A stretch of 64,000 nt of DNA, taken from assembly GCF_016862915.1 (NCBI RefSeq), contig NZ_BONW01000039.1, positions 124,001 to 188,000 on the forward strand. The letters run 5' to 3'. Both the position numbers and the translations under genes were made by a program. Source of the DNA: Plantactinospora endophytica (GTDB lineage: Bacteria > Actinomycetota > Actinomycetes > Mycobacteriales > Micromonosporaceae). A model generated the notes under the pieces. That model had not been told where the DNA came from and made no database searches. It saw only the letters and a program-made list of their open reading frames with translations. Shown piece after piece: positions 26,146-34,618 of the stretch (its first letter is position 1; each line of letters starts with the position of its first letter).

Positions 26146-28404
26146 CTAGCCGATCCGGCCGGCATCGCTGTCCGGTGTCTGGCTGCCGGCGGCCGGCGGT
26201 GCGGCGGCGGCGCGCTGCACCGGTCCACTCCGTGGCTGTGGCAACTGCGACTCAGGGTCGACGTCGACGGATCGGTGGGCCACCCCCCAGCAGCCGTCCG
26301 GCTCGGCGGGCTCCGAATCGGTCCCGGTGCCGCTGCCCGTACGGGCGGTGCCGGTGGCATCTCCGGCCGGTGGCGCGACGGTCGGACGGTCGAGTGCCGC
26401 TGGGCCGTCCTGCGCGGGCGAACCGACCGGCTGGTCGGCTACGGCCGGCTGGAACGGTAGACGCACCCGGATGGACGTACCGTGTGGATCCGTCTGGGCG
26501 ATCTCGAAGGCGCCACCGAGTTCGGCCGCCCGTTCCCGCATCGAGTCGAGGCCGACGCCACCGGGCCGGCGCGGGCCCAGCCCCACACCGTCGTCGACGA
26601 TCTCCACCGTCAGCGCCCGCTCCCGGCGTACGTTCACCCGGCAGGTGCTGGCCTGGGAGTGCCGGGTCACGTTGTTCAGCGCCTCCGCGACGATCCGGTA
26701 CGCCGCCACCTCGATCGCCGCCGGCAGCCCCTGGAGGTTCCCGTCGACCTGCAACCGGACCGTCAGGGTCGGGCTGTCGAACCGGGCGCACTCGTTGCGC
26801 AGCGCCGCCGCGAGCCCTCGGTCCAGCGCCGGTGGCCGGAGCTGGTCGACGAGTTGGCGTACCTCGGCGGTGCAGGTCTGTAGGTCGGCGCCGAGCGCGT
26901 CGAGGATCCGGCCGGTCCGGGGCTGGCCGGCGACCAGCTTGTGCGCCGCGCGTACCTGCATCGCCATTCCGGCCAGCGTCGGGCCGAGTCCGTCGTGCAG
27001 GTCGCGGCGGAGTCGACGGCGTTCCTCCTCGCGGGCCGTGATCAGCCGCTCGCGCGACTCCTGGAGGTCGTGGATGAGTCGGACGGCGTCGGCCGCCACC
27101 GCCGCGTGCAACGCCAGGTCGTTCAGCAGCCGCCGTTCGACCGGGGTGAACCGGCTGGCGGCACTGCGGTTCGCGACGAGCAGCCGACCGACCCGTTCAC
27201 CCCGGGTGACCATCTCGAACGCCTCGACCGGGGTGTTCGCGGTGCCGTGTGCGGCGAGTACCCGGGGACCGTCCCGGCCCTCGACCTCGACCGCGACGTG
27301 CGGGACCCGCAGCGACCGCGCGATGGTGCCGGTCAGCAGCGGCAGCACGGCGCCCGGTTCGACGGTACGGCCGAGCAGGTCGCCGAGCCGGGCCATCACC
27401 TGGTACGGGTCGTCCCGGTCGCCGTAGAGCAGCCGGTTGACGCCGCGCTGCACCCGGCCCCGGGCCGGCTCGAAGGCGACCGCGATCAGACCGGTCGCCA
27501 CCAGCGAGGCGTTCGAGGTGCTGCCCGCCATCAGCAGGTCGCGCAGCAGGGTGATCAGCCCGACGAACGCGGCGATCACCAGCAGGCTCATCACCAGCCA
27601 GACGATGGTGCGGTTGATCACCTGGTCAAGCCCGTACAGCCGGTAACGCAGCACCGCGACGGCCATCCCGACCGGCAGCGCCACGACCATGATCATCCAT
27701 GCGCCGGTCAGGTCGATGGTCTCCAGCACGACGCCGAGCAGCAGCATGATCGCCGATGCCAGCAGGCAGGCGAGCTGCGCCCGGATCTCCCCGTCCGCCC
27801 GGCGCCAGCGCAGCACCAGGGACACCAGTACGCCGAGCAGCCCGGCCACCGTCACGGCCATGGCGCCGGCCCCGATAAGTACCAGCGTCCGGGCCCGTTG
27901 CGAGGGCGGCGGCGCGGTGTCCGCCCCGTTGATCAGGGTGTAGGGGTGGTCCAGCGCCGCCACCGCGGTGGCGAGCGCGGCGAGCACCGTGCCGGCCACG
28001 ATCAGCACGGCCAGCGGGCGCCATCGTGGCGAGGGCAGCCGCCCGTTCGGGAACACCAGCAGAGCGAGGAAGATCAGCCCGTACGCGGGCCACCACGCCC
28101 ACTGGCTGACCCAGGCCAGTGGTAGCCAGGTCCGCCAGCTCTCCGCGAGCAGGCTGATGCTCGCCGCCCCCCCGGCGGCGAGCATCAACCGGCCCACGAG
28201 ATGCCCGGGTACGCCCACCAGCACCAACGCGCCCATGGTGGTGAACGCGACGGCGATCACCGCGCTCTCGCCGGTTAGTACGACCGTTGAGTCACCCGCG
28301 TTGACCAACTGCCCGGTCACCACCAGCGCGACGACTACGGTTGCCAGGACCAGTGCGCTGATCCGACGTGCGGACCAGCGCCCGGTCTCCTCGTTGGACG
28401 TCAC
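26146..28404 (-). CDS. Sensor histidine kinase (HisKA_3 type)
   Basis: 752 residues from the GTG at 28404. N-terminal half: about eight membrane helices (15-300). A GAF-like region (about 330-440) is followed by EEERRRLRRDLHDGLGPTLAG (phospho-accepting His in RDLHDG) and a HATPase_c domain with ALNNVTRHS (N box) and GVGLGPRRPGGVGLDSMRERA. A disordered Gly/Thr/Pro tail of about 80 residues ends it. Partner of the LuxR regulator at 25394. The stimulus is probably sensed within the membrane, as no large extracellular loop is seen. Confidence 0.93.
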   Translation of the reverse strand: MTSNEETGRWSARRISALVLATVVVALVVTGQLVNAGDSTVVLTGESAVIAVAFTTMGALVLVGVPGHLVGRLMLAAGGAASISLLAESWRTWLPLAWVSQWAWWPAYGLIFLALLVFPNGRLPSPRWRPLAVLIVAGTVLAALATAVAALDHPYTLINGADTAPPPSQRARTLVLIGAGAMAVTVAGLLGVLVSLVLRWRRADGEIRAQLACLLASAIMLLLGVVLETIDLTGAWMIMVVALPVGMAVAVLRYRLYGLDQVINRTIVWLVMSLLVIAAFVGLITLLRDLLMAGSTSNASLVATGLIAVAFEPARGRVQRGVNRLLYGDRDDPYQVMARLGDLLGRTVEPGAVLPLLTGTIARSLRVPHVAVEVEGRDGPRVLAAHGTANTPVEAFEMVTRGERVGRLLVANRSAASRFTPVERRLLNDLALHAAVAADAVRLIHDLQESRERLITAREEERRRLRRDLHDGLGPTLAGMAMQVRAAHKLVAGQPRTGRILDALGADLQTCTAEVRQLVDQLRPPALDRGLAAALRNECARFDSPTLTVRLQVDGNLQGLPAAIEVAAYRIVAEALNNVTRHSQASTCRVNVRRERALTVEIVDDGVGLGPRRPGGVGLDSMRERAAELGGAFEIAQTDPHGTSIRVRLPFQPAVADQPVGSPAQDGPAALDRPTVAPPAGDATGTARTGSGTGTDSEPAEPDGCWGVAHRSVDVDPESQLPQPRSGPVQRAAAAPPAAGSQTPDSDAGRIG

Positions 28405-28452
28405 CCCTCGTACCCCTGTCCGATCAGACTCTCAGTGCGCCAGGTCGAACTT

Positions 28453-28953
28453 TCAGTGCGCCAGGCCGGCGGCGTGCAACGTCTGGTGGAACCATCCGCC
28501 CGGCGTCATCAGCCGGATGCCACCCGACGACGGCTGCTCGCCACCCGGGAAGTGCGCGGCGTCCTCGGCCAGAGTGCCGCCACCGATCTGCGGCAGGGCG
28601 GCGATCGCCTCGTCCGCGGTGAGCCCGGAATCCGCGACCACCTCGGGGTGGCGACGGATGTGGTCGGCGACGTGCTGCACCACGGCCTGCAGCCGACCCT
28701 GGATCAGCTCGGGATCGGGATCCTCGAGCGTCGGCACCAGACCTTCCAGCTCCCAGGCGTGGCTGAGCACCGGCGCGAGCCGACGGCCCGCCCTGTCGAA
28801 GAACTCCAGGCCGCCCTGGGCCATGGCACCGATGTCCTTCTCGCTCAGCATCTCCGCCACACTGCCGTAGGCATGCGCGAAGCTGTTGTCGCTGGCGATG
28901 AGGATCGGTTCGATCTCCCTGCGACGAACCGGGCGAATCGGCTTTGCGGTCAT
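28453..28953 (-). CDS. Uncharacterised protein divergent from the lanthipeptide synthetase
   Basis: 166 residues from the ATG at 28953 (GAGGGGAG upstream). No domain recognised. It starts MTAKPIRPVRRREIEPIL, is mostly alpha-helical by composition in the middle (LIQGRLQAVVQHVADHIRRHPEVVADS), and ends with a glycine- and His-rich stretch (GGIRLMTPGGWFHQTLHAAGLAH). No cysteine at all, no signal peptide, no membrane segment. It is divergent from the LanKC gene across a 579-bp gap, so a role in that system is possible but unproven. Confidence 0.6.
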   Translation of the reverse strand: MTAKPIRPVRRREIEPILIASDNSFAHAYGSVAEMLSEKDIGAMAQGGLEFFDRAGRRLAPVLSHAWELEGLVPTLEDPDPELIQGRLQAVVQHVADHIRRHPEVVADSGLTADEAIAALPQIGGGTLAEDAAHFPGGEQPSSGGIRLMTPGGWFHQTLHAAGLAH

Positions 28954-29532
28954 GACACTCCCCTCGTAATCCAATTTCGACGGTCTTCGGCGCTGGTGGG
29001 CGACGGTTTCCATCCGCAGCCTAGGCGCGCTGTTCAACGGGGCGCGGGACAGTCCGTCGGCTAGGCATCATGTCCCCTCCGGCGTCCCGCTGACCCGGGA
29101 CCGGTGTCCCAGTCCACTCGGGAAAATCCGGCCCGTCTCCGTACGGTCCGGTACCCGACCGGATCTCCGACGGGTACCCGACCGGAACGGCGGCGCGCCG
29201 GCCCGCCCCCTGCCTCCGGCGTTCCTCACGTCGCGGCCCGGCGTCGGTCCCGTCCGTCCGGTCGTGGCCCGGCATCGGCTCTCGGGCGCCCTCCCGGTCG
29301 TGGCCCGGCGCGATTCCGGGCGTCCTTCCGGTGGTGGCCCGGCGCGATTCCGGGCATCCCTCCGGTGGTGGCCCGGCGTCCGTTCCCGAGGGATGCCTCC
29401 GGTGCGGCCGGCGCCGTGCGTACTCGATGCGGGGTCGATGCCCGGATGATGCGCCGAGCCGGCACTCTCGTCGGCGGTGCCAGCCGCCACTCACCACGGC
29501 CGGCATCTCGTCACCGTTGGATGGGGAGACAC
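28954..29532. other. Long divergent intergenic region upstream of the LanKC gene
   Basis: 579 bp between the divergent genes at 28953 and 29533. It contains the approximately 34-bp tandem repeat at 29229-29377. I searched both strands for a short lanthipeptide precursor with a class III leader (an LxxLQ-like helix then Ser/Cys core) and found none. Open frames through it exist in several phases but have no ribosome sites and follow the repeat period, so I treat them as non-coding. Confidence 0.6.
29229..29377. repeat. About 34-bp degenerate tandem repeat, five copies
   Basis: Copies end at a shared GGCCCGGC at about 29242, 29273, 29309, 29343 and 29377, so spacings are 31, 36, 34 and 34. The last two units are nearly identical (ATTCCGGGC, TCC, CCGGTGGTGGCCCGGC). 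A 34-bp period is not a multiple of three, which argues against a coding repeat. Confidence 0.8.
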
Positions 29533-32500
29533 ATGACGCCCGAGACGTCGGCCACCGCGCGCCGGAGTTCCGGCCGCACCGCGCCGACACGCGGGCAGGC
29601 CGAGGCTCCGGCCCACCGTACGGCGTCGGCCGGGCAACGTGAGCCGGCCGACCTGGTCACCGACCTGCTGGACCTGATCAGCCTCGCCGGCTGGACCGTC
29701 CGGCAGCGGGCCGGGCGGACTGTGGTCGCCCCGGCGATGCCACTCGCTCGGTTGCAGGGCTGGAAGCTGCACGTGTCGGCGACGCCGTCGCACGCCCCCG
29801 AGGTGCTCGCCGCATGCGTGCCGGTACTGGTCGAGACCGGTACCGCGTTCAGTTTCGTGGACAGCACGGCGGGGCTGGCCGAACTCAACGGACCCCGGGC
29901 GCACCGGGCAGCGGCGGGAAAGTTCCTCACCGCGTACCCGGCGAGTGACGAGCTGTTCCGGGAGCTGGCGAAGCGACTCGACGAGGCGACGGCCGGACAC
30001 GTGGGGCCGGCCGTCCTCTCCGATCAGGCGTACCGGTTGGGCGGGGTGGTGCATTACCGGTACGGCGCCTTCGGCGGGGTGGGCGTACTCGACAACGACG
30101 GCCGGCACCGGCGTTGTCTGGTCGACCCGGAGGGCAACCTCGTCGAGGACCGGTGTGAGCCCGTCTTCCGGCCACCGGCCTGGGTCGAACTGCCGTTCGA
30201 CTCGGCGCCGCAACGGCCGGCCACGGCGGTGCCCGGGCCATCGGCCCGGCCGACCGGCTCGTCCGGCCTGACCGGGCGGAGCTGGTCGGTCGCATCGATG
30301 CAGGGAATGGGGACGTCCCTCGTCGACCCGGGCTCCGGGCCGGTGGGGACGGTCAGGTCCGCAGGGGGCGGACCGGGGGGCCCGGTCGGGCCGGGGGGAT
30401 CCGCTGCGGCGGGTGGCCCGGCCGGGTCGGGGGAACCTGCCCGGCCCGAGGGGGCGGCCCGGTCGGGGAGACCTGCCGGGCCGGACGGTGCGGCGGGGGC
30501 GGGGGGATCGGTCGGGCAGGGGGGATCTGTCAGGCCGGAAGGTGCGGCCGGGTCGGGGGGCCCGGGCGGACCAGTGGGGGCGGTCGGGTCAACGGGGGCG
30601 GCCGGGTCGACAGGGACGTGGGGGCCTGTCGACCCGGCCGGACCCGCCGGGGTGCTGATCGGCGGCAGGTACGCGGTGACCGGCGCGATCCGGCAGGCCA
30701 ACAAGGGCGGTGTGTACCGGGCTCGGGACCTGCGTACCGGAGTCGAGGTCCTGATCAAGGAGGCGCGGCCGTACGTCGGTGCCGACCTGCACGACCGGGA
30801 CGTCCGTGACCTGCTCGGGCACGAGGCACGGGTGTTACGGCACCTGGCCCCGCTCGGCGTGACCCCCCGGCCGCTGCGCGAGTTCGTGCAGGGCGACCAC
30901 CGGTTCCTCGTCGAGGAGATGCTGCCGGGGCGCCCGTTGTCAGCGGACCCGGTGGACCTGTCGGCAGCCGCACCGGACCGACCGGTGTGGCACCATCTGC
31001 TCGACCGGCTGGCCCGGCTGCTCAAGGGCGTGCACTCGGTCGGCGTGGTGGTCCGGGATCTGGCACCGGAGAACGTGCTGCTGCTGCCGGACGGGGAACT
31101 CCGGCTGGTCGACCTGGAGTCGGCGGCGTTGCGTACCGGCGGACCGGACGACTGGTCGTACCTCGACATCCGGCACTCCGGCGCGGCGGGGTTCGTCGCT
31201 CCGGAGCAGTGGCGGTACGCACCACCGGAAGCGGCTGCCGACCTGTTCAGCCTCGGCATGCTGGCCCTGTGGCTGGCGGGCCGGGTCTCCCCGACCGGCG
31301 CCGAGTGCGGCCGGTGGACACCGGACGGCGCGGGATCCGGCCCGGTGTCCGTGCACGCGGTCGAACTCGCCCGGCGGTCGGGAAGTGCCCCGGTACGGTC
31401 GCCGGAGGAGTGGGCGGGGGCCATGCTGGAGCCGTCCTTCGGCGGGCCGCCGGTCCCGTCGGCGCTGGGCCGGGCCGTCACCGGCCTGCTCCGCGCGGAA
31501 CCGGCCGACCGGATCGGGCTGGACGAGGTGATCGCGCTCTGCGCCGAGGCGTCCGGGCACGCGCCCGCACCCCGGCCGGGTCCGGCCGGCGGCCCCGAAA
31601 GCGGTCCTCGTCCTGGCACCGCCGCCACCACCGGTTCTCGCCCCGGCGCCGGCACCGGCGCTGACGCCGGCACGAGCAGCGCCGTAGGCGCCAGCACCGG
31701 TCCTGGGCCTGAATCCGGCTCCGGCTCGGGGCCGGAGTTCGGGCGCGGGCCGCTGGCGGAGCTGGCGACGCTGCCGGCGCCGGTCTGGCACGAGCTGGTC
31801 GAGGAGCTTGTCGCCCGGCTCGACCCGACACCGGTGCCGGAGTCCACAGTCGATTCGGCAAGCCGACCCGGTGCCCGGCCGAGGCCGCGCGTCCCGCTGG
31901 ACGGTCCCCGCTGGCCCGCCCGGGCGGTCCACGGGCGGATCGGGGCCGACCCGGTGCCCGGCCCGGACCCGGGATGCGGCGGCAGCGCCCGGTCGGTCGC
32001 GGCGCTGACCCGGCTGCTCGTCGACGAGCCGGCGGCCGGCGAGCCCGGCCGGCCGGTCCGGGCGGTCCAGGTACTGGACATCCTGCTGGACCGGCTGCTG
32101 TACTCGCTCGACCGGGATCCGCACCGACTGCCCGGCCTCACCGCCGGCTGCGCCGGAGCCGTCTGGGCACTCTGTGACGCCGGGCGGCTGCTGCGCCGGC
32201 CGTACCTGGTGGACCGCGCCGTGGAGTTGGCGCTCCGGTTGCCGGTGCGCTGGCCGGACCCGGGGCTCGGGAACGGTGTCGCCGGGCTCGGCACCGGTCT
32301 GCTGCACCTGTGGCAGCACACCTATCTGCCGGCACTACGGGACCGGGTCACGTCGGCCGCCGGTCACCTGCTGGACACCGTCGACCCGGGCGGGGCGATG
32401 GTGTGGACCGTCGACCCGTCGTTCGACTCGGTACGCGCCGGACTGCGGTCGTACGGCCTGCGCCATGGTACCGCCGGGATCGGTGCCTTCCTGCTCGCCA

Positions 32501-33198
32501 CCGGACGCCTGCTCGGCCGGCGGGACCTGACCGCCGCCGCGGTCCGCTGCGCGGAGACCCTGCTGGACGCCGCTCGCTATGTCGACGGTGCCGCACACTG
32601 GCCGGACCCGTACGCCGGCACGGCAGCACAGCGGCGGTCCTCCTCGGCCGACGACCCGGCCGGAGTCGGCTCCTTCCTCTGTCGCGCGTACGCACACACC
32701 GGCGACACCCGCTACCGGGAGGCTGCGGTGGCCGCCGCCCGGACGGTGGTACTGGGCCGCTGGGCGGGGTACCGGAGCGGCGCCGGGCACACCGGCGAAT
32801 CCGCCTCGGAGTCCGGCTCGGAGTCGGCCGGAGACGGGGAGTTCCTGCTCGACCTGGCCCGGGTCACCGGCGACGCCCGGTACGCCGGCTGGGCCGAGGC
32901 GGTGGTCGTGAGGTGCTGGACGACCGGTGTCGGGCTGGTCCGGCTCGGCGACCCGTCGGGCGGGCCGGCGCGGCCGGGTACCCCGAACTCCGACCCGGCC
33001 GGGCAACTGGCCTTCCTGCTCCGACTGCGGCTCGGTGGGCCGCGACTGTTCCATCCCGACCCGGAGGTGGGCTCGGAACACGCCGGATTCGGGCCGACGC
33101 CGTTTGACCAGGCGAGATCGGTAGGCATCGACGCTTGGCGGACCAACGCCGGCCGGTCGCTCGTGCCCTGTGCCGGCGGACCGGTCTGCCGTTGCTGA
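29533..33198 (+). CDS. Class III-type lanthipeptide synthetase (LanKC-like), unusually long
   Basis: 1221 residues from the ATG at 29533 (GGGGAG upstream); typical LanKC proteins are 850-900. Order: lyase-like domain (about 38-225; GWKLHVSATPSHAPEVL, RAAAGKFLTAYPAS), collagen-like Gly/Pro linker (235-375), kinase (377-665; VLIKEARPYVG, VVRDLAPENVLL, LVDLES, APEQ), a second Gly/Ser/Pro linker (675-735), and a LanC-like cyclase (845-1173; GNGVAGLGTGLLHL, RHGTAGIGAF, DDPAGVG). The cyclase's zinc ligands (WCxG, CHG) are absent, as in class III enzymes. The stop falls inside an 81-bp duplicated segment, so the final GGPVCRC is recent. No precursor, protease or transporter is adjacent. Confidence 0.88.
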   Translation: MTPETSATARRSSGRTAPTRGQAEAPAHRTASAGQREPADLVTDLLDLISLAGWTVRQRAGRTVVAPAMPLARLQGWKLHVSATPSHAPEVLAACVPVLVETGTAFSFVDSTAGLAELNGPRAHRAAAGKFLTAYPASDELFRELAKRLDEATAGHVGPAVLSDQAYRLGGVVHYRYGAFGGVGVLDNDGRHRRCLVDPEGNLVEDRCEPVFRPPAWVELPFDSAPQRPATAVPGPSARPTGSSGLTGRSWSVASMQGMGTSLVDPGSGPVGTVRSAGGGPGGPVGPGGSAAAGGPAGSGEPARPEGAARSGRPAGPDGAAGAGGSVGQGGSVRPEGAAGSGGPGGPVGAVGSTGAAGSTGTWGPVDPAGPAGVLIGGRYAVTGAIRQANKGGVYRARDLRTGVEVLIKEARPYVGADLHDRDVRDLLGHEARVLRHLAPLGVTPRPLREFVQGDHRFLVEEMLPGRPLSADPVDLSAAAPDRPVWHHLLDRLARLLKGVHSVGVVVRDLAPENVLLLPDGELRLVDLESAALRTGGPDDWSYLDIRHSGAAGFVAPEQWRYAPPEAAADLFSLGMLALWLAGRVSPTGAECGRWTPDGAGSGPVSVHAVELARRSGSAPVRSPEEWAGAMLEPSFGGPPVPSALGRAVTGLLRAEPADRIGLDEVIALCAEASGHAPAPRPGPAGGPESGPRPGTAATTGSRPGAGTGADAGTSSAVGASTGPGPESGSGSGPEFGRGPLAELATLPAPVWHELVEELVARLDPTPVPESTVDSASRPGARPRPRVPLDGPRWPARAVHGRIGADPVPGPDPGCGGSARSVAALTRLLVDEPAAGEPGRPVRAVQVLDILLDRLLYSLDRDPHRLPGLTAGCAGAVWALCDAGRLLRRPYLVDRAVELALRLPVRWPDPGLGNGVAGLGTGLLHLWQHTYLPALRDRVTSAAGHLLDTVDPGGAMVWTVDPSFDSVRAGLRSYGLRHGTAGIGAFLLATGRLLGRRDLTAAAVRCAETLLDAARYVDGAAHWPDPYAGTAAQRRSSSADDPAGVGSFLCRAYAHTGDTRYREAAVAAARTVVLGRWAGYRSGAGHTGESASESGSESAGDGEFLLDLARVTGDARYAGWAEAVVVRCWTTGVGLVRLGDPSGGPARPGTPNSDPAGQLAFLLRLRLGGPRLFHPDPEVGSEHAGFGPTPFDQARSVGIDAWRTNAGRSLVPCAGGPVCRC

Positions 33199-33346
33199 AC
33201 GCCGGGGTGGCGCCGGCGGTGTTCAGGCCCCAGCGGGGTGGGAACGATGGTGTCAGGCCGTCGAGCCTGCCGTTGTTGAGTGCCGGGGCGGTGCCGGCCG
33301 CGTTCAGCCCCGGGACTGCGGGAACAGTGGTGCCAGCCCGTCGAGC
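33186..33346. repeat. Direct duplication of 80-81 bp at the LanKC/regulator junction
   Basis: Copy A 33186-33266 (81 bp) and copy B 33267-33346 (80 bp) are adjacent and about 80% alike; both begin CTGCCGTTG and end CCGTCGAGC. Copy B contains the 3' end of the GntR/TetR gene; copy A contains the stop of the convergent LanKC gene. The 3' end of the regulator was evidently duplicated into the neighbour. Confidence 0.8.
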
Positions 33347-34281
33347 AGGCGCTGGAGGCCGAACTCGAACAGACCGTCGAGGTTCATTTCGATGTCGGGC
33401 CGGGTGGCGGTCCTGGCGAGCAGCGGGAACGAGCCGGCGGCGAGGAGCGCGCCGACGGCGTCCTGCCGAGCCCGCATCCACTCGTCGCCGCTGATCCCGG
33501 TGTCCTGTTCGGCCTCCGCCTCGCGTTCCAGGTTGACGGCGGTGCCGCGTACGTAGTTCGCGGTCGTCGCGGCTACGTGCAGTACGAGGTCGAGGTCGAG
33601 GCCACGGTCGCTGACCGCCCGCATCGTCCACTCGGTGTGCGCCATCGCGTTCGGCGCCAGCAGTGGCCGGGTGAGCGAGACGATCTGGGCCAGCCACGGA
33701 TGTCGCCGGTAGATCGACCACTGGAGCCGACAGACGTGTTCGAGTTGGGCCCGCCAGCCCGGTGGTGGTGGCTCGGGCAGCGCGTCCTCGCCGAACGCGG
33801 CGTCGGCCATCAGCAGTACGAGGTGGTCCTTGCCCCGGACGTGCCGGTACAGCGACATCGTGGCGACCCGCAGTTCCAGCGCCACCCGTCGCATCGTCGT
33901 CGCGGGCAGCCCTTCGGCGTCGGCGATTCCGATCGCCGTGCGGACGATCTGCCGCTGGCTCAGCTCCGGTTCGGACCGGCCGGCGGCGTGGCGGCGCTGG
34001 CCGGGCGCCGACTGGCGGGCGGTCGGCGCGCGGCGGCCGGTCTGCGGGTTCGGCCCGGACGGGCCGGCGGCGACCACGGTGCCCCGGCCCGGCACGGCCT
34101 CGACCAGGCCCTCCTGGCGGAGCGTGCTCAGCACCCGGGTGGCGGTCGCCATCGCGACGCCGGACTCCCGCATGATCTGCCGGGTCGACGGGACCCGGTC
34201 GCCCGGCTCCAGGTCGCCGGAGCCGATCCGGTCCCGGAGTCCGGCGACGATCCGCAGGTACGGCGGATCGGGTCGGGTCAC
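33304..34281 (-). CDS. GntR-type winged helix fused to a TetR-like regulator
   Basis: 325 residues from the GTG at 34281 (GGAGG 5 bases upstream). Residues 1-75 are a GntR winged helix (PPYLRIVAGLRDRIGSGDLEPGDRVPSTRQIMRESGVAMATATRVLSTL). After a basic linker, residues about 110-160 form a TetR HTH (LSQRQIVRTAIGIADAEGLPATTMRRVALELRVATMSLYRHVRGKDHL), followed by an all-helical TetR C-terminal domain. This double DNA-binding architecture is known in actinomycetes. It is divergent from the carboxylesterase gene and likely controls it and itself. Confidence 0.9.
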   Translation of the reverse strand: MTRPDPPYLRIVAGLRDRIGSGDLEPGDRVPSTRQIMRESGVAMATATRVLSTLRQEGLVEAVPGRGTVVAAGPSGPNPQTGRRAPTARQSAPGQRRHAAGRSEPELSQRQIVRTAIGIADAEGLPATTMRRVALELRVATMSLYRHVRGKDHLVLLMADAAFGEDALPEPPPPGWRAQLEHVCRLQWSIYRRHPWLAQIVSLTRPLLAPNAMAHTEWTMRAVSDRGLDLDLVLHVAATTANYVRGTAVNLEREAEAEQDTGISGDEWMRARQDAVGALLAAGSFPLLARTATRPDIEMNLDGLFEFGLQRLLDGLAPLFPQSRG

Positions 34282-34294
34282 GGTCACCTCCGCT

Positions 34295-34378
34295 CGGCCC
34301 GGCCAGCCGCCGCGCCAGAACTCGGCCGGGCCAGCCGCCGCACCGGAACTCGGTACGGCCGGCAACCGCACCAGAACT
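34295..34378. repeat. 28-bp tandem repeat, three copies, in the regulator's leader
   Basis: Copies at 34295-34322, 34323-34350 and 34351-34378, each ending (C/G)CACC(A/G)GAACT or similar and starting CGG. They begin 14 bp upstream of the regulator's start codon, so they would form its 5' leader if transcription starts beyond them. Confidence 0.85.
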
Positions 34379-34391
34379 AAAGCAACCGGCC

Positions 34392-34489
34392 GTACTAGTG
34401 CACTTGGTGCGCCAGAGCATAACGGATCGGTTCCGTGACGACGAAGTTACCCAGGTCAGCGGGCTCTCCGGCGCCTGGCGCACTAGTGC
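34392..34489. promoter_or_regulatory. Paired ACTAGTGC-type operators
   Basis: Left site 34392-34415 reads GTACTAGTGCAC then TTGGTGCGCCAG; right site 34475-34489 reads CTGGCGCACTAGTGC, containing the perfect palindrome GCACTAGTGC (34480-34489). The left GTGCGCCAG is the reverse complement of the right CTGGCGCAC. GntR-family sites often have this form, matching the adjacent GntR/TetR regulator. Confidence 0.5.
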
Positions 34490-34618
34490 GGAAAGGGCTC
34501 GTCCTTGCCGCCTTCGCCGCACCGGCACGACCATGTGCGCAGGGCGGCAACTTACGTCGTACGCGGGATTGCGTATCGCGTACATCGGATTCGTCGACAA
34601 CGTCACTGGAGGACGACT

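Larger units (their letters stand above)
34282..34618. other. Divergent control region between GntR/TetR regulator and esterase
   Basis: 337 bp. From left: three 28-bp tandem repeats (34295-34378), then two related operator-like motifs (34392-34415 and 34475-34489) and finally the esterase leader with GGAGG at about 34608. TATGCT on the minus strand (34416-34421) may be the regulator's -10. Confidence 0.55.

Noticed and set aside
29229-29377. Repeat array considered as a CRISPR
   Set aside because: The copies are contiguous and degenerate with no unique spacers, and no cas gene is in the window.
29021-29590. 189-residue minus-strand frame through the repeat upstream of LanKC
   Set aside because: It follows the tandem repeat, has no ribosome site and no domain, and would overlap the LanKC start.
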